A stretch of 64,000 nt of DNA from Nemertoderma westbladi (GCA_032718475.1 JAUCBJ010003203.1:1-64000); one strand, 5' to 3'; positions 34,455 to 46,945 are shown, numbered from the stretch's first letter. Made by a program: numbers and translations. The notes: a model not told the origin generated them from the sequence alone.

Positions 34455-34567
34455 TCTATGCCTCAGTGTGTCATAGTCTATGCCTCAGTGCCTCAGTGAG
34501 GCATAGTCTATGCCTCACTGAGGCACTGAGGCATAGACTATGCCTCAGTGAGGCATAGTCTGTGTTA
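34455..34567. repeat. Second palindrome cluster (GCCTCAGTGAGGC type)
   Basis: Several units of the palindrome seen at 22305-22600, here with linkers that extend the symmetry (CTATGCCTCA...TGAGGCATAG). It abuts the AT-rich repeat, whereas the first cluster abuts a different repeat. Confidence 0.88.
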
Positions 34568-34629
34568 GATCTTAAATGAGAGTCTTACAAATTTGAACGG
34601 CAACGAACAAATTCGAAGGTTACTGTTCC

Positions 34630-34700
34630 ACCTTGGTGTAGTGGTTGCGTTGAATTCGCATCTCCCGTATGTCATGGGTTTGATCCCCGCATGAACCAGG
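34630..34700 (+). repeat. tRNA-derived SINE head or tRNA pseudogene
   Basis: A-box-like TGGTGTAGTGG (34634-34644) and B-box-like GGTTTGATCCC (34677-34687) are spaced 32 nt apart, as in tRNA genes and tRNA-derived SINEs. No convincing full cloverleaf or acceptor stem is seen, so a SINE head is more likely than a functional tRNA. Confidence 0.6.
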
Positions 34701-35655
34701 GCAGTTTTCGTTCAGTCAGCAATAGGCCTAAGTTTGCAAAATGCAGTACTATTGCCTAGTAACCATTTCATGGCTACTATATGGTTTTCACTTTGAGAAA
34801 TTTCGCCCTCTAGCGGCAGACTGGGGAACTTCAGACTACTCTGTGACTCCGCAAAATATATAGCCCATATTGTAATAGATATCGATTGGGGGGTCAAAAT
34901 TAAGTAATAATATATCTAAATAAGTCTCAAACATCTTGCCTCATGGCTCGCCCCTTAGAACTCTTAAGCAATATGGCTTCAAAGTTTCACTGACTTAATT
35001 AATTATACAGTAGGTTAGATCGTTTTGAGAATGGGACCATTGGAAACAGCGCTCTCGATAACCTCAGTACAAAGAAAATTAATACAGATTAACCGGATAT
35101 AGCTTGTTATTATAAAACATAAATTATAATACAGTAGAACAATTAGGGTTGTAAATAAAAACAAATTAAATTGAAGATAAACTGTATATAAACGTATGTA
35201 TTAAAAGAGGGCCCTATTTAATTATACAGTATACTGAAAATGGTTAGCGATACCATAATTAGATTATCGATAGGGATGCGGCTTCCTTAAATGAGGCAAT
35301 CCTGACGCAGCACAAATAATTTTAAGAGGGGCCCCAATAAATTGCTCATTCATGTGTAATTGGTAACCTAGGCGATAGCTTGTCTTAAGTTTAGGCCCTT
35401 CGCTAACATTAACTCCAAAATAGTTACCAATAGGGGAGCTGTATACCCTAGGGCTAAATAAGGCTGCAAGTCTATGGTTAGATGCTTCCAATAATGATCT
35501 CATTTAGAAGCGGTAAGTAATATTAAAACTAATTAATCTAAATATAGAAATCAATGTATAAAGTAAAAGTAATATAATTAATTAATTTAAAGTTAAATAT
35601 GAATAATTAATTAAAATTAAATACAAATAAATAAGTATTAATAAATAAAAGAGCT
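34701..35655. other. Intergenic, nothing recognised
   Basis: AT-rich DNA without supported genes. 35515-35645 is very AT-rich, with TAATTAATTAA words. Confidence 0.5.
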
Positions 35656-36000
35656 GCGGTGTCACTTATGACACCCTCTTGGCCCTCTAGGTGACAGTTA
35701 GACAACACTGATGACCCATTGTGTGTCAGGGCGCTAATCAGTCTGATTAATTAGGATAATCAATTAAACCCTAATTAGGAGTCGTAAGCCACCTATTAGG
35801 GTTTAATTGTACTAATTAATTGATGACACCTAACAATTAGGGTCTAATTAGCCTAATTGGGAGGTGTCACCCAGACAGTCTGGCGCCAATGACACCTAAT
35901 GACACCCTATGGGTGATAATAGAGTGTCATATGACACCCAATGACACCCTATGGGTGATAATAGGGTGTCATATGACACCCAATGGGTGTCAGTGGGGTC
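35656..36000. repeat. Foldback region rich in TGACACC/GGTGTCA
   Basis: Many copies of TGACACCC and its complement GGGTGTCA occur in alternating orientation, including a near-tandem pair TGACACCCTATGGGTGATAATAG (about 35900 and 35945) and paired CCTAATTAGG/TTAGGGTTTAATT blocks further left. The region can form several nested hairpins. No gene is seen. Confidence 0.75.
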
Positions 36001-36249
36001 CAACTGTCGCCGAGTCGGCCAAGCCCCTACTACTTCTGAGGTTACTTGTAAGAGAGAAGATCTTAAGATAGCCTACAAAGTTAAAACCGAACAACCAACA
36101 ACCGAAAACATTAACAAGGTTGAGAAAGCTAATGACGATCTTAAATTGGCCTGCAACATCAGCCAGGAAAAGAACATACAGGATAAAACTGAAGCAATTA
36201 CAACTGCTCACATACAGCAACAATCAAGACTTACCTGGCAAACTTGGCT

Positions 36250-36545
36250 TACCTAACTTGGTAATGTTATCGTTTATTGTTTTGGTTAGAAAAGACCATC
36301 TATGTAACCTGCTCCTTTCCTTCATTTGGTAAAGTGATTGTTTATTGTTTCGGTTAGAAAGTCCCTGTAACCTGCTCCTTTCCCTGATTTGGTAAAGTGA
36401 CCGTTTATTGTTTTGGTTAGAAAGGCTAGCCTCTGTAACCTGCTCCTTTCCTTCATTTGGTAAAGTGGCTGTTTATTGTTTTGGTTTGAAAATCCGGCCT
36501 TAACCTGCTCCTTTCCATCAATTGGTAATTGTTTTTGGCTAGAAA
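36250..36545. repeat. ~60-75-bp tandem repeat, four to five imperfect units
   Basis: The unit contains TTTGGTAAAGTG, GTTTATTGTTTTGGTTAGAAA and TAACCTGCTCCTTTCC. It repeats at about 36262, 36328, 36389 and 36458, with the last unit shortened. It lies just left of the TIR transposon. Confidence 0.85.
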
Positions 36546-36672
36546 AAGAGTGTTTTGCTACGTCATGTGGTAATCGATTATCGACAACATCCACAAACTA
36601 TTAAATTTAGAGTCTTTTACCACAGGCGCATATGGAAATCTATCTCATAGTCTATAAATCATGGAATTATTA

Positions 36673-37102
36673 GGATAGTACTCTACACGAATCTGGACCG
36701 AACTGGACCGAACTGAACCGAACTGGATCGAAAGAGAGGCGAACTGGACCGAACTGGACCGCCAAATGAAAGATAATGCAAAAACAACCACCCATGCAGA
36801 CAAGTGAAAATAAATTATTGAAATAAATATTGTTATTTCATCCATTGTAAATAAAATAGCGTATAAGATGCCGCTAAATTAAGATTACTTCTTCTAACAT
36901 TGATGTTGCACTGCTTTCACCAGTACCGGTACCAGTCCCACATCTGCATGTCTGTAGATTGCAGTATTTTGTGCACCGGCTGACCGGTAGTTCAAAAGTT
37001 GTGTTCAATGACATGTAGAGAGACCTACCACATAATACGGCAATATACTCATATACATACGTAACATTATTATCTTTACCATCTTTATTTTTCTAAAATT
37101 AA
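36673..37102 (+). repeat. Left TIR of the 3.6-kb transposon
   Basis: Matches the reverse complement of 39872-40300 with only a few differences. It includes ACCGGTACCAGTCCCACATC and GTGCACCGGCTGACCGG. Confidence 0.95.
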
Positions 37103-37149
37103 GCTCACTTTGCAGCTTAGTACTACATTCTGAATTACTAATGCATACT

Positions 37150-38525
37150 GAATTCTACATTCTTTTGAGTATTCCATTACATTTCGAAACTATTTGAAAT
37201 CATTATAAGCACTTCACACCCTATACCGGACACAAACACCCTATATGGGACACAAACAACCTATTTGGGACAAATTTAAATTAAAGCTATGATGGTGGAT
37301 TCTATATTCCTTTGAGTATTCCACTACATTTCGAAAACTATTTGAAATCTATTATAAGCACTTCACACCCTTTACGGGACAAAAACACCCTATATGGGGA
37401 CAAAAACAACCTATTTGGGACAAATTGAAATTAAAGCTATGGTAGTGAATTCTATATTCTTTTGAGTATTCAATGAGATTTAGAAACTAATTAAAATCAC
37501 TTTGAGAAAGTAACACGCTATTTGGGACACAAACACCCTATATGGGACAAAAACAACCTATTTGGGACAAATTGAAATTAAAGCTATGGTAGTGAATTCT
37601 ATTTTCTTTTGAGTATTCCATTACATTTCGAAACTATTTGGAATCATTATAAGCGCTTCACACCCTATACCGGACACAAACACCCTATATGGGAAACAAA
37701 CAACCTATTTGGGACAAATTTAAATTAAAGCTATGATAGTGGATTCTATTTTCTTTTGAGTATTCCATTACATTTCGAAAATATTTGTAATCATTATAAG
37801 CAATTCACACCCTTTACGGGACACAAACACCCTATAGGGGACACAAACAACCTATTTGGGACAAATTTAAATTAAAGCTATGATAGTGGATTCTATTTTC
37901 TTTTGAGTATTTCCATTATATTTATAAACTACGTAAAATCATTTTGAGAAAGTCATACGCTATTTGGGACACAAACACCCTATATGGGACACAAACACCC
38001 TATATGGGACACAAACACCCTATATGGGACACAAACAACCTATTTGGGACAAATTTAAATGAAAGCTATGATGGTGAATTCTATATTCTTTTCGGTATTC
38101 CATTACATTTCGAAACTATTTGAAATCATTATAAGCACTTCACACCCTATACCGGACACAAACACCCTATATGGGACATAAACAACCTATTTGGGACAAA
38201 TTTAAATTAAAGCTATGATAGTGGATTCTATTTTCTTTTGAGTATTTCCATTATATTTATAAACTCGTAAAATCATTTTGAGAAAGTCATACGCTATTTG
38301 GGACACAAACACCCTATATGGGACACAAACACCCTATATGGGACACAAACAACCTATTTGGGACAAATTTAAATGAAAGCTATGATGGTGAATTCTATAT
38401 ACTTTTGGGTATTCCATTACATTTCGAAACTATTCGAAATCATTATAAGCACTTCACACCCTATACGGGACACAAACACCCTATATGGGACACAAACAAC
38501 CTATTTGAGTCAAATTTAAGACTTA
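37150..38525. repeat. ~147-bp tandem repeat inside the transposon (about nine units)
   Basis: Unit starts near 37154, 37301, 37451 and 37598, among others, carry TTTTGAGTATTCCATTAC, TTCGAAACTATTTGAAATC, CACTTCACACCCTATAC, a run of CCCTATATGGGACACAAACA and ATTTAAATTAAAGCTATGAT. Some units have extra CCCTATATGGGACACAAA sub-repeats (37960-38040). Confidence 0.92.
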
Positions 38526-38629
38526 TTAAGGACTATTTGGGATGAAGTTGCGTCTGGGGGAGGAGGTTGCGATATCACTAATTTGATTGTCATTTAATTA
38601 TTATTATACGAATGTATTTAGATTTATTA

Positions 38630-38732
38630 TATGTGAATAAATTGCACCACATGAATAAATTGCACAATGAATAAATTTGCAGAACATGAATAAATTGCAC
38701 AATATGAATAAATTGCACAACATGAAATGAAA
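38630..38732. repeat. ~19-bp tandem repeat (about five units)
   Basis: Units of CATGAATAAATTGCACAA occur with small length changes, inside the transposon interior. No gene is seen from here to the right TIR. Confidence 0.85.
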
Positions 38733-39871
38733 TAACGTGACTATGGTGACACTATAGCCTATAATGCATCACAGTCTTACAGGCCATTTGCAAGGCACCC
38801 ACAGTATATCTTTAACCATAACTAGGGAACATGTATTCCAAATGCCCTTATTTAGAATGGGAATTTCCACTGTACATATACCTCAACCAGCTCTTGTCCC
38901 AAATACGTTGCTCTGTCCAGTATAGGTTGTTATAATGAGCCCCGGATTCGTAGCTGACACTTGGATTATATATCAGTGGAATTTTCCATTAACCTTGACA
39001 TTATATAGCCAATAAGGGAGATGCCTAACTTTAGGAATGTTGGTATTGGTTCGATGACGAGGAGTTGGCTCATATGATGATTTCATTGGATGCCCCTATA
39101 TTGGACAGGTTGGAAATCATTACACAACGTATTTGGGACAGGTAGGAATAATAGAAAGCCCCATAGAAGTGAAGGGAAACACCCTATTCTGGACAATGAT
39201 GTAGACACTACTCAACAATTCCCATTACTCTCGGTAAGATAATGTGTTCGCATCACAGGACCATCGTCGTTTGGTTGACTGGGGTCATTCATAAACATGA
39301 TATATGAATGGGTGCTGGTGGCTGGTTCCAGCGTACTTCCATTTATCACGACAACTCACATTCCCAAACGCAACATGTTCTAAATTCGTTGTCGGATATT
39401 CGCCAACCGTATTTCCCGATAGGCCTAGTTGCTCCGGACTACCGCCACTTGGACTTGAGTTGCAAATAAAGTTTATTAATTCCTTGGTACTTCGGCTACC
39501 GGTATCGTCTGTCATTGCTGCATTGTTCAATTATCCGTTACATTGCATCACACATAATTTGGCCCTTAACCAAACAAGCAGAAATTCAAATAAGTAGGCC
39601 TACCGGCAACCGGTACTGAATTACTCCAACCAGTATATACGTCTAGGCTGCTAGGTGCAGAGATACTACTGTACTACAGTACTAAGCTGCTAAGTGAGCT
39701 TAACTAAATTGCATGTGCCAGGTTAGGCAGTTAGGGTGGCCCAAAAAAGTTCGTGTGATTATTTCTTGAGATATTATACCTAGATATCTCGATATCTCGA
39801 GATATATATTCTCTAAAAGTTGAATTTTAAATCCTACGCCCAGACTACAAAACATGAATTATAATAAAAAG

Positions 39872-40300
39872 TTTAATTTTAAAAAATAAAGATGGTAAAG
39901 ATAATAATGTTACGTATGTATATCAGTATATTGCAGTATTATGAGGTAGGTCTCTCTACATGTCATTGAACACAACTTTTGAACTACCGGTCAGCCGGTG
40001 CACAAAATACTGCAATCTACAGACATGCAGATGTGGGACTGGTACCGGTACTGGTGAAAGCAGTGCAACATCAATGTTAGAAGAAGTAATCTTAATTTAG
40101 CGGCATCTTATACGCTATTTTATTTACAATGGATGAAATAACAATATTTATTTCAATATTTATTTTCACTTGTCTGCATGGGTGGTTGTTTTTGCATTAT
40201 CTTTCATTTGGCGGTCCAGTTCGGTCCAGTTCGCCTCTCTTTCGATCCAGTTCGGTTCAGTTCGGTCCAGTTCGGTCCAGATTCGTGTAGAGTACTATCC
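39872..40300 (-). repeat. Right TIR of the 3.6-kb transposon
   Basis: Reverse complement of 36673-37102. It ends GTACTATCC at 40300 and is followed by the 9-bp target copy. Confidence 0.95.
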
Positions 40301-40309
40301 GAATTATTA

Positions 40310-41140
40310 ATGTTTTGGCACAGGCATAGTGAAACCAACTGTCCGACAGACAACAAAAGTCATTATGCGCAATTCGTAAAAAAAGGAGGACAAAAAAAGT
40401 CAAATAAAAGGACATAAAAAATGGCCATCTTCGTGTTCAATAAGTTCGAACACATGTGATAAACAGAATATCACCTGTTCTAGGAGTGATATACGATATG
40501 TACTGTACAGTACGAAATGTCTACTTAGGATATAACCCTCCCTCCCCAATTTCACTGTTTATAATGCTTCCAAGCTAATTGTGGTGGATTGTATGAGATT
40601 TTGTACAAGGCCGCGTCTGTGAAATTAAAATTATAACCTGAATCAGTAAAGTTCTATTTTATTGAAGTACATTAGTTTTTATTTTATGTGTTTGTTTACG
40701 CAAGATATTTAATTACAATGTTAGTTGTCTAATCTTTGGTTATAACAGATCAAATGCAAAGATAATAAACAAAATTTATAAAACATAATAATGCTTTTAA
40801 ATAATACTGCACAGTGTAATGTGTTGTGAATCATTTCTATTTGTTAATATTATAAGCGCATTTAGGTAGAAAAATTATTAAAATTAGTGCGCACGTAATT
40901 TACAGACAGCAACAGTTCATTTAAAAGCCACTGAGTCCATTATAGGGCAGAACGATGCCTTTTATAAAGTGAAGAATACCATATACTGCAGTATTAGTAT
41001 AAACAGTAATATTATATACGGGAGAGTTATGATAGAGGTATAACAGTGAGGTGTAACCGAAAGAGTGAATAATATATACAGAGGTATAAAAATATCAAGT
41101 GTAAAGCACAATAGAGAAAATTTATTACATATATTTAAAG
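40310..41140. other. Intergenic, nothing recognised
   Basis: AT-rich, without supported ORFs or clear repeats. Confidence 0.5.
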
Positions 41141-41144
41141 AGCA

Positions 41145-41935
41145 TCGACGTAGAAAAGGTTTGCAGGTAATTTGAGCAAAATCCATTCAGAAACTCAAAA
41201 GTTATAGCAACTTTAGTGTCTGATACGCGTACTCCAAAACGGAACTCAATATCCAATATTGGTTTATGTTGTTAAGCGGCTCTCTAGTTACGTAATAAAT
41301 ATTTGAGAACACTAAATTATTTAACATTGAGTAAGGCAATATCATGAGTTAAAGAGTACAATAATCTGAATCGCAGTAACTATGGAAGCAATATAGTTAA
41401 ATACTAAAGTTAAATTTATTTTGTACAGTAGCACTAGGCCTACTAACTGTACTGCAGTATATCGCTATGTTTTATTGCAGAATTTAGCAACAAAAAAGTA
41501 CCAATTTAAGAATAAAATTACGTATTACATGGGAAAAAAACGTAGAACATTTTTTTTTTCAATATTCACTCGACCACTTTATTAACCTCGCTGACGGTCG
41601 GTAAATAAAATGCCTCGAGAATAATGGAAAAAGTTATACTTTTTTCCCATGTAATAAATAATTATTATCATTAGGTTTATTTTCTAGAACAAATATTTGA
41701 CCTTCTGACAGTAGTATGGTATTTAAAAAAATAAAAGGTTTTAGAAAAAAATATTTATCAAAATTGATAACTAACACGTGTTCTATAACATTTATAAAAA
41801 AAATAGAAAAAACTAGCTAGTATAAAAATTATAAGATGTGTTCTAGAAAAAAAATATGTATAAAATTGATAGCTAACACATGTTCTATAACATTTATAAA
41901 AAAATATCAAAAATAGCTACTGTAGTATAAAAAAT
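41145..41935. repeat. Dispersed composite repeat, copy 1
   Basis: 41145-41390 matches 44805-45055 in the same orientation (GCAGGTAATTTGAGCAAAATCC, CCAAAACGGAACTCAAT, GCTCTCTAGTTACGTAATAA). 41376-41680 matches 58502-58670 (GTAACTATGGAAGCAAT, AAATGCCTCGAGAATAATG, TTTTTTCCCATGTAATAAATAAT). 41690-41935 carries the TTCTAGAACA tract, itself present as two imperfect tandem units. Confidence 0.8.
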
Positions 41936-42106
41936 CTGGTCAATTGGTACCCAAGGTGTACCCATGGAATTCTATATAGATATATATATACATATACAGT
42001 GGCATTCTCTATATAGCATTCCATGGTGTACCAATGCCGGCTATACATACTATACTAGTACCAATATCAAACCATGTAACCAACATCAGGTTCGGATAGT
42101 GATGCC

Positions 42107-42346
42107 ATGGATGAAATACATGTAGGTAATTTCTCTGGAGTTCATATGATTTCAACGGAGGATGCACTCCTACGATGTAAACATTTCGAAAATGGAAAGG
42201 AGAAAATGCAAGAAAAAACCTGTTATCATCCACAAGAAGATGAAGATTGCATAAATTGGAATCCTTCAGCTATTACTTATTGGAAACTTTTAGCTATTAC
42301 TTATGGGGTGACAAGGCCTGATGGCGATATTGTAGAAGATATGTGA
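42107..42346 (+). CDS. Small unknown ORF (79 codons)
   Basis: Opens with MDEIHVGNFSGVHM and ends DGDIVEDM, just before the 35-bp array. Composition looks protein-like, but there is no family match I recognise and no splice context. It could be a chance ORF or a fragment of a repeat. Confidence 0.2.
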   Translation: MDEIHVGNFSGVHMISTEDALLRCKHFENGKEKMQEKTCYHPQEDEDCINWNPSAITYWKLLAITYGVTRPDGDIVEDM

Positions 42347-42407
42347 AAAATAATGTAGCGAAAGAGATAATGACTTAGGGGGAAAATTTATTAATAATTA
42401 ATACTAA

Positions 42408-44382
42408 CCAACACGGGTACCATGCCCGGCAAAGGCCTACACCCCTAGCCAACACGGGTGCCATGCCCGGCGTTCACCCCTAGCCAACACGTGTACCATG
42501 CCCGGCGTACACCCCTAGCCAACACGGGTACCATTCCCGGCGTACACCCCTAGCCAACACGGGTACCATGCCCGGCGTACACCCCTAACCAACACGGGTA
42601 CCATTCCCGGCGTACACCCCTAGCCAACACGGGTACCATGCCCGGTGTACACCCCTAGCCAACACGGGTACCATGCCCGGCGTACACCCCTAGCCAACAC
42701 GGGTACCATGCCCGGCGTTCACCCCTAGCCAACATGGGTACCATTCCCGGCGTACACCCCTAGCCAACACGGGTACCATGCCCGGCGTACACCCCTAGCC
42801 AACACGTGTACCATGCCCGGCGTACACCCCTAACTAACACGGGTACCATGCCCGGCATACACCCCTAGCCAACACGTGTACCATGCCCAGCGTACACCCC
42901 TAGCCAACACGTGTACCATGCCCGGCGTACACCCCTAACCAACACGGGTACCATTCCCGGCGTACACCCCTAGCCAACACGGGTACCATGCCCGGCGTAC
43001 ACCCCTAGCCACCACGGGTACCATGCCCGGCATACACCCCTAGCCAACACGGGTACCATGCCCGGCGTTCACCCCTAGCCAACACGTGTACCATGCCCGG
43101 CGTACACCCCTAGCCAACACGGGTACCATTCACGGCGTACACCCCTAGCCAACACGGGTACCATGCCTGGCGTGCACCCCTAGCCAACACGGGTACCATG
43201 CCTGGCGTTCACCCTTAGCCAACATGTGTACCATGCCCGGCGTACACCCCTAGCCAACACGTGTACCATGCCCGGCGTACACCCTTAGACAACACGGGTA
43301 CCATGCCCGGCGTTCATCCCTAGCCAACACGTGTACCATGCCCGGCGTACACCCCTAGCCAACACGGGTACCACGCCCGGCGTACACCCCTAACCAACAC
43401 GGGTACCATGCCCGGCGTTCACCCCTAGCCAACCCGGGTACCATGCCCGGCGTACACCCCTAGCCAACACAGGTACCATGCCCGGCGTACACCCCAAACC
43501 AACACGGGTACCATGCCCGGCGTACACCCCTAGCCAACACGGGTACCATGCCCGGCGTACACCACTAGCCAACACGGGTACCATGCCCGGCGTACACCCC
43601 TAGCCAACACGGGTACCATGCCCGGCGTACACCCCTAGCCAACACAGGTACCATGCCCGGGGTACACCCCTAGCCAACACGGGTACCATGCCCGGCGTAC
43701 ACCCCTAGCCAACACGGGTACCATGCCCGGCGTACACCCCTAGCCAACACGTGTACCATGCCCGGCGTACACCCCTAGCCAACACGGGTACCATGCCCGG
43801 CGTACACCCCAAACCAACACGGGTACCATGCCCGGCGTACACCCCTAGCCAACACGGGTACCATGCCCGGCGTACACCACTAGCCAACACGGGTACCATG
43901 CCCGGCGTACACCCCTAGCCAACATGGGTACCATGCCCGGCGTACACCCCTAGCCAACACAGGTACCATGCCCGGGGTACACCCCTAGCCAACACGGGTA
44001 CCATGCCCGGCGTACACCCCTAGCCAACACGGGTACCATGCCCGGCGTACACCCCTAGCCAACACGTGTACCATGCCCGGCGTACACCCCTAGCCAACAC
44101 GTGTACCATGCCCGGCGTACACCCCTAGCCAACACGGGTACCATGCCCGGCGTTCACCCCTAGCCAACTCGTGTACCATGCCCGGCGAACACCCCTAGCC
44201 AACACGGGTACCATGCCCGGTGTACACCCCTAGCCAACACGGGTACCATGCCCGGTGTACACCCCTAGCCAACACGGGTACCATGCCCGGCGTTCACCCC
44301 TACCCTAGCCAACACGGGTACCATGCTCGGCGTACACCCCTAGCCAACACGGGTACCATGCCCGGTGTACACCCCTAGCCAA
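42408..44382. repeat. 35-bp minisatellite (~56 copies)
   Basis: The unit contains CCAACACGGGTACCATGCCC and GGCGTACACCCCTAG. Variants are GTGTACC, ATTCCCGG, GGCGTTCACC, GGTGTACACC and CACCCCAAACC. A nine-unit block (315 bp) is duplicated: the stretches at 43390-43584 and 43705-43899 share the same variant order. Open minus-strand frames here are repeat translations. Confidence 0.97.
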
Positions 44383-44399
44383 TATTTGTATAATAGGCC

Positions 44400-45060
44400 T
44401 AATAGCTATCCCATTTCATCTTAAAAATGTTCTAGAATAAATATTTTATTGTTCCTAAACATTTCTTGAACAATGCAATCAATAATTGTATGGGTTGCTT
44501 TTTGTGTTGAATAATGATTATTATCCACAGAGAATAATATTATAATATAGTTTGTTCATTATTCAAAATCGTGTTTTAGACCATCGTCATAAAACGGATA
44601 TGAATTAAATATTTTTTATTCTTAGATTTTTACTCTTTTGATGAAATATAATCCAAAATTTGGAGAAAAAAGGGTACCGGTACTTTTTTCCCCTAGGGAA
44701 GAAAGTAACCCATAGGATTACATTGAATTAATTATTTTCCCGTTGTAAAAAGTAAAATAAAATATTTTTGGTGGAATTTCTTAAATATTATTACAAGTGT
44801 CGAAAGGGCATTGAAGTAGAACGGGGTTGCAAGTAATTTGAGCAAAATCCATTGACACACTCAAAAGTTATTGCAACTTTAGTGTCTGCAAGGCGAACTC
44901 CAAAACGGAACTCAATTATCAAGTATTGGTTTTTGTAGTTACGCAGCTCTCTAGTTACGTAATAAATATTCGAGAACATCAAATTATTTAACATTGAGTA
45001 AGGCAGCATCAGGAGTTGAAGAGTACAATAATTGGAATCGCAGTAAATATGTCTTTGAAA
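44400..45060. repeat. Dispersed composite repeat, copy 2
   Basis: 44640-44790 matches 34290-34445 (CCCTAGGGAA, TAGGATTRCATTGA, AAATATTTTTGGTGGAATTT). 44805-45055 matches 41145-41390. The BEL element lies just to the right, and 58500-58830 carries further family sequence beyond it. Confidence 0.8.
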
Positions 45061-45181
45061 ATATGTCTTTCCAGCTTTCAGTATAGTATAGTATAGTCTG
45101 TGAGAGGTGCCTGGGCTGTGTCTGGGCTCTAGATAGTCTAGAGCCCAGTCCCCCCACCACTGACTCGGCCCCAGGCCACCC

Positions 45182-46292
45182 TGTTCGCGCTTTTAGACCT
45201 TTAGCAGTTTAACCTGCCAATTTTAGTTGTCTTCTAATTTATAAATCGACTTTAGCCGATTACAATTATTTATTACACTGAAATAACATTAGCCGAAGCC
45301 AGTCTATGCGCGACCATTCACCCACTGTTAAGGGAGACTGGATTCGGGGGCTTGGACTTATTATTGCGTTGTAGACCTACTGTATTATTCGATTGATCGT
45401 TACTATAATCTCTGACAATATATTTACTTTCGGGGACAGTTCCTTTAGGACGTGGCGCTTTAAGTATAAAAACAGAGTTATGACTTATACTAATCACAAC
45501 TAGATGGCTACTGAGTTTCGTAAAAGGCGCATTCTTTAGGAGATGCTTTATTACCAATCACACTACCTCACACGACTTCACACTACTTCACACTGATCTG
45601 CCGACAGTCACTGAATTTGATCATATATAAGGAGGATAGCAACTGACACATGTAGGGATTATGAAATAGCATTTAATTCACACAAAAACCACTATACTGT
45701 AAGTCGCAATTGCTACCGGTAACCTGTCCTTTCACCTTCAGTAATCAAGAAGATTGGGGTTTTATGATTCTTTATCGGTATTCTCCAAATATAACAATAT
45801 ATCCATCAACATATATAACAATTAATAACAGACAGTAAAATAATGCAGTATGCAGTAGGGCAGTTAGTTAGGTAATAGTTTTACGTTTCGATAATCCAAG
45901 CCATCTAATGTTCTGGCCAAAGTCTGAAACTTCTACAGAAGCACAGAAGAATCCTAAGCCGGTGTTCTGGGCTTAGAAAAGATAAACACTAACACTGACA
46001 TGCCTAGCACGGTTTACGTAGGGCTAAAGCACACATAAAATGAAAATCGCTCTGATTGGCTGAGCAAAGAACAAAGAAAAGGTTCCACGTCGGCAGTAAA
46101 TCAGCTGACAGATATCGTCATCTGAGTTCCAGTCTTTAGAGTATTATGCGCATTGCGGCAAAAATGGCTTGTTATGTCCGCTAAAGCACACATGCAGACA
46201 TAGCGGGTAAAAATGGCTTGTTATGTCCGCTAAAACACCTACACGGTATATTGCGGAGAAAATGGCTTGTTATATCCGCAAAAGCTTTTACA
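45182..46292 (-). repeat. 3' LTR of the BEL/Pao element (1,111 bp)
   Basis: On the plus strand it runs from TGTTCGCGCTTTTAG to CAAAAGCTTTTACA. It aligns base for base with 56925-58477 except for the insertion in the latter. It contains GGGTAAAAATGGCTTGTTAT-type sub-repeats near its right end. Confidence 0.95.
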
Positions 46293-46945
46293 CCGCTCCC
46301 AGAAAATTTGAGTCTATAAAATATACAAAATCACAGTTTCTAAAATATAAGAATACTCTAAACTACTAGTCCTTCTTACGTGAACGGCATTTACGAAGTT
46401 TTTTGAGGCTAGCAAGAGTCCTTTTCTCTTTGGGCGAGCGAGCCACTTTACTAGGAGGGCTATAACTCCTGGGTGAAGGGTGCAATACAATTGCATCAGA
46501 AGGTTTAGGGTTACGGTTGATGTCTCGTCCATTTCGATATGCTTCTCCTCGAGCTGATTTTCCTCCGCTTGTCGTTAGATGCGTTTGTCCAAAAACTCTC
46601 GCAGAGAATAGGGTGGTCCAAGTTCGATATCTTCTTAGAGATTCTGGATTTCCCGATCGAACTGAGATAAAGCTAATTCGTTTACTGCTTGGACTTGCTG
46701 CTGCAATTTACGTTTATCTGAACAAGCGTAGGTTCCTTTTCTGATCTTTTGTAGAATAGCGTCTAACATGTTTCGTACAACGCTCTCCTCCACCTTGGTG
46801 ACGGGTTATATCGGGGTTAAACCGGGATGATTATACGGGTTAAACGGCGATATTAAATGTCCGCGTCACAATCCAGCTAGGTAGGATGGGCGGATATCTA
46901 GAGAGCCCACTACCGGAGTGCCACCGATTAATTGTTCGGGTAACA
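46293..46945. other. BEL interior next to the 3' LTR, no gene seen
   Basis: Only short chance frames occur. GGGAGCGG on the element strand directly beside the LTR may be the polypurine tract. Confidence 0.45.

Larger units (their letters stand above)
36664..40309. mobile_element. Non-autonomous DNA transposon, 430-bp TIRs, 9-bp TSD (Mutator/Rehavkus-like)
   Basis: The element itself spans 36673-40300 and is flanked by the direct 9-mer GAATTATTA at 36664-36672 and 40301-40309. Its termini read GGATAGTACTCTACACGAAT inward. The 430-bp TIRs are nearly identical. Their outer part contains tandem TGGACCGAAC units. A 9-bp target duplication with long TIRs fits Mutator-like elements, and TIRs with internal tandem repeats recall Rehavkus. 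The interior has no transposase, only a ~147-bp tandem repeat and unique sequence. Confidence 0.9.

Noticed and set aside
34630-34700. Functional tRNA gene
   Set aside because: A- and B-box-like blocks are present, but I cannot form a convincing acceptor stem or full cloverleaf. A SINE head fits better.
39285-39597. Short ORFs on both strands inside the TIR transposon (for example 97 codons on +)
   Set aside because: No transposase motifs, no homology, and both strands are open. Insufficient to call a gene.
43390-43899. Two 64-codon minus-strand ORFs as paralogous genes
   Set aside because: They are translations of the 35-bp array, duplicated by a nine-unit block.
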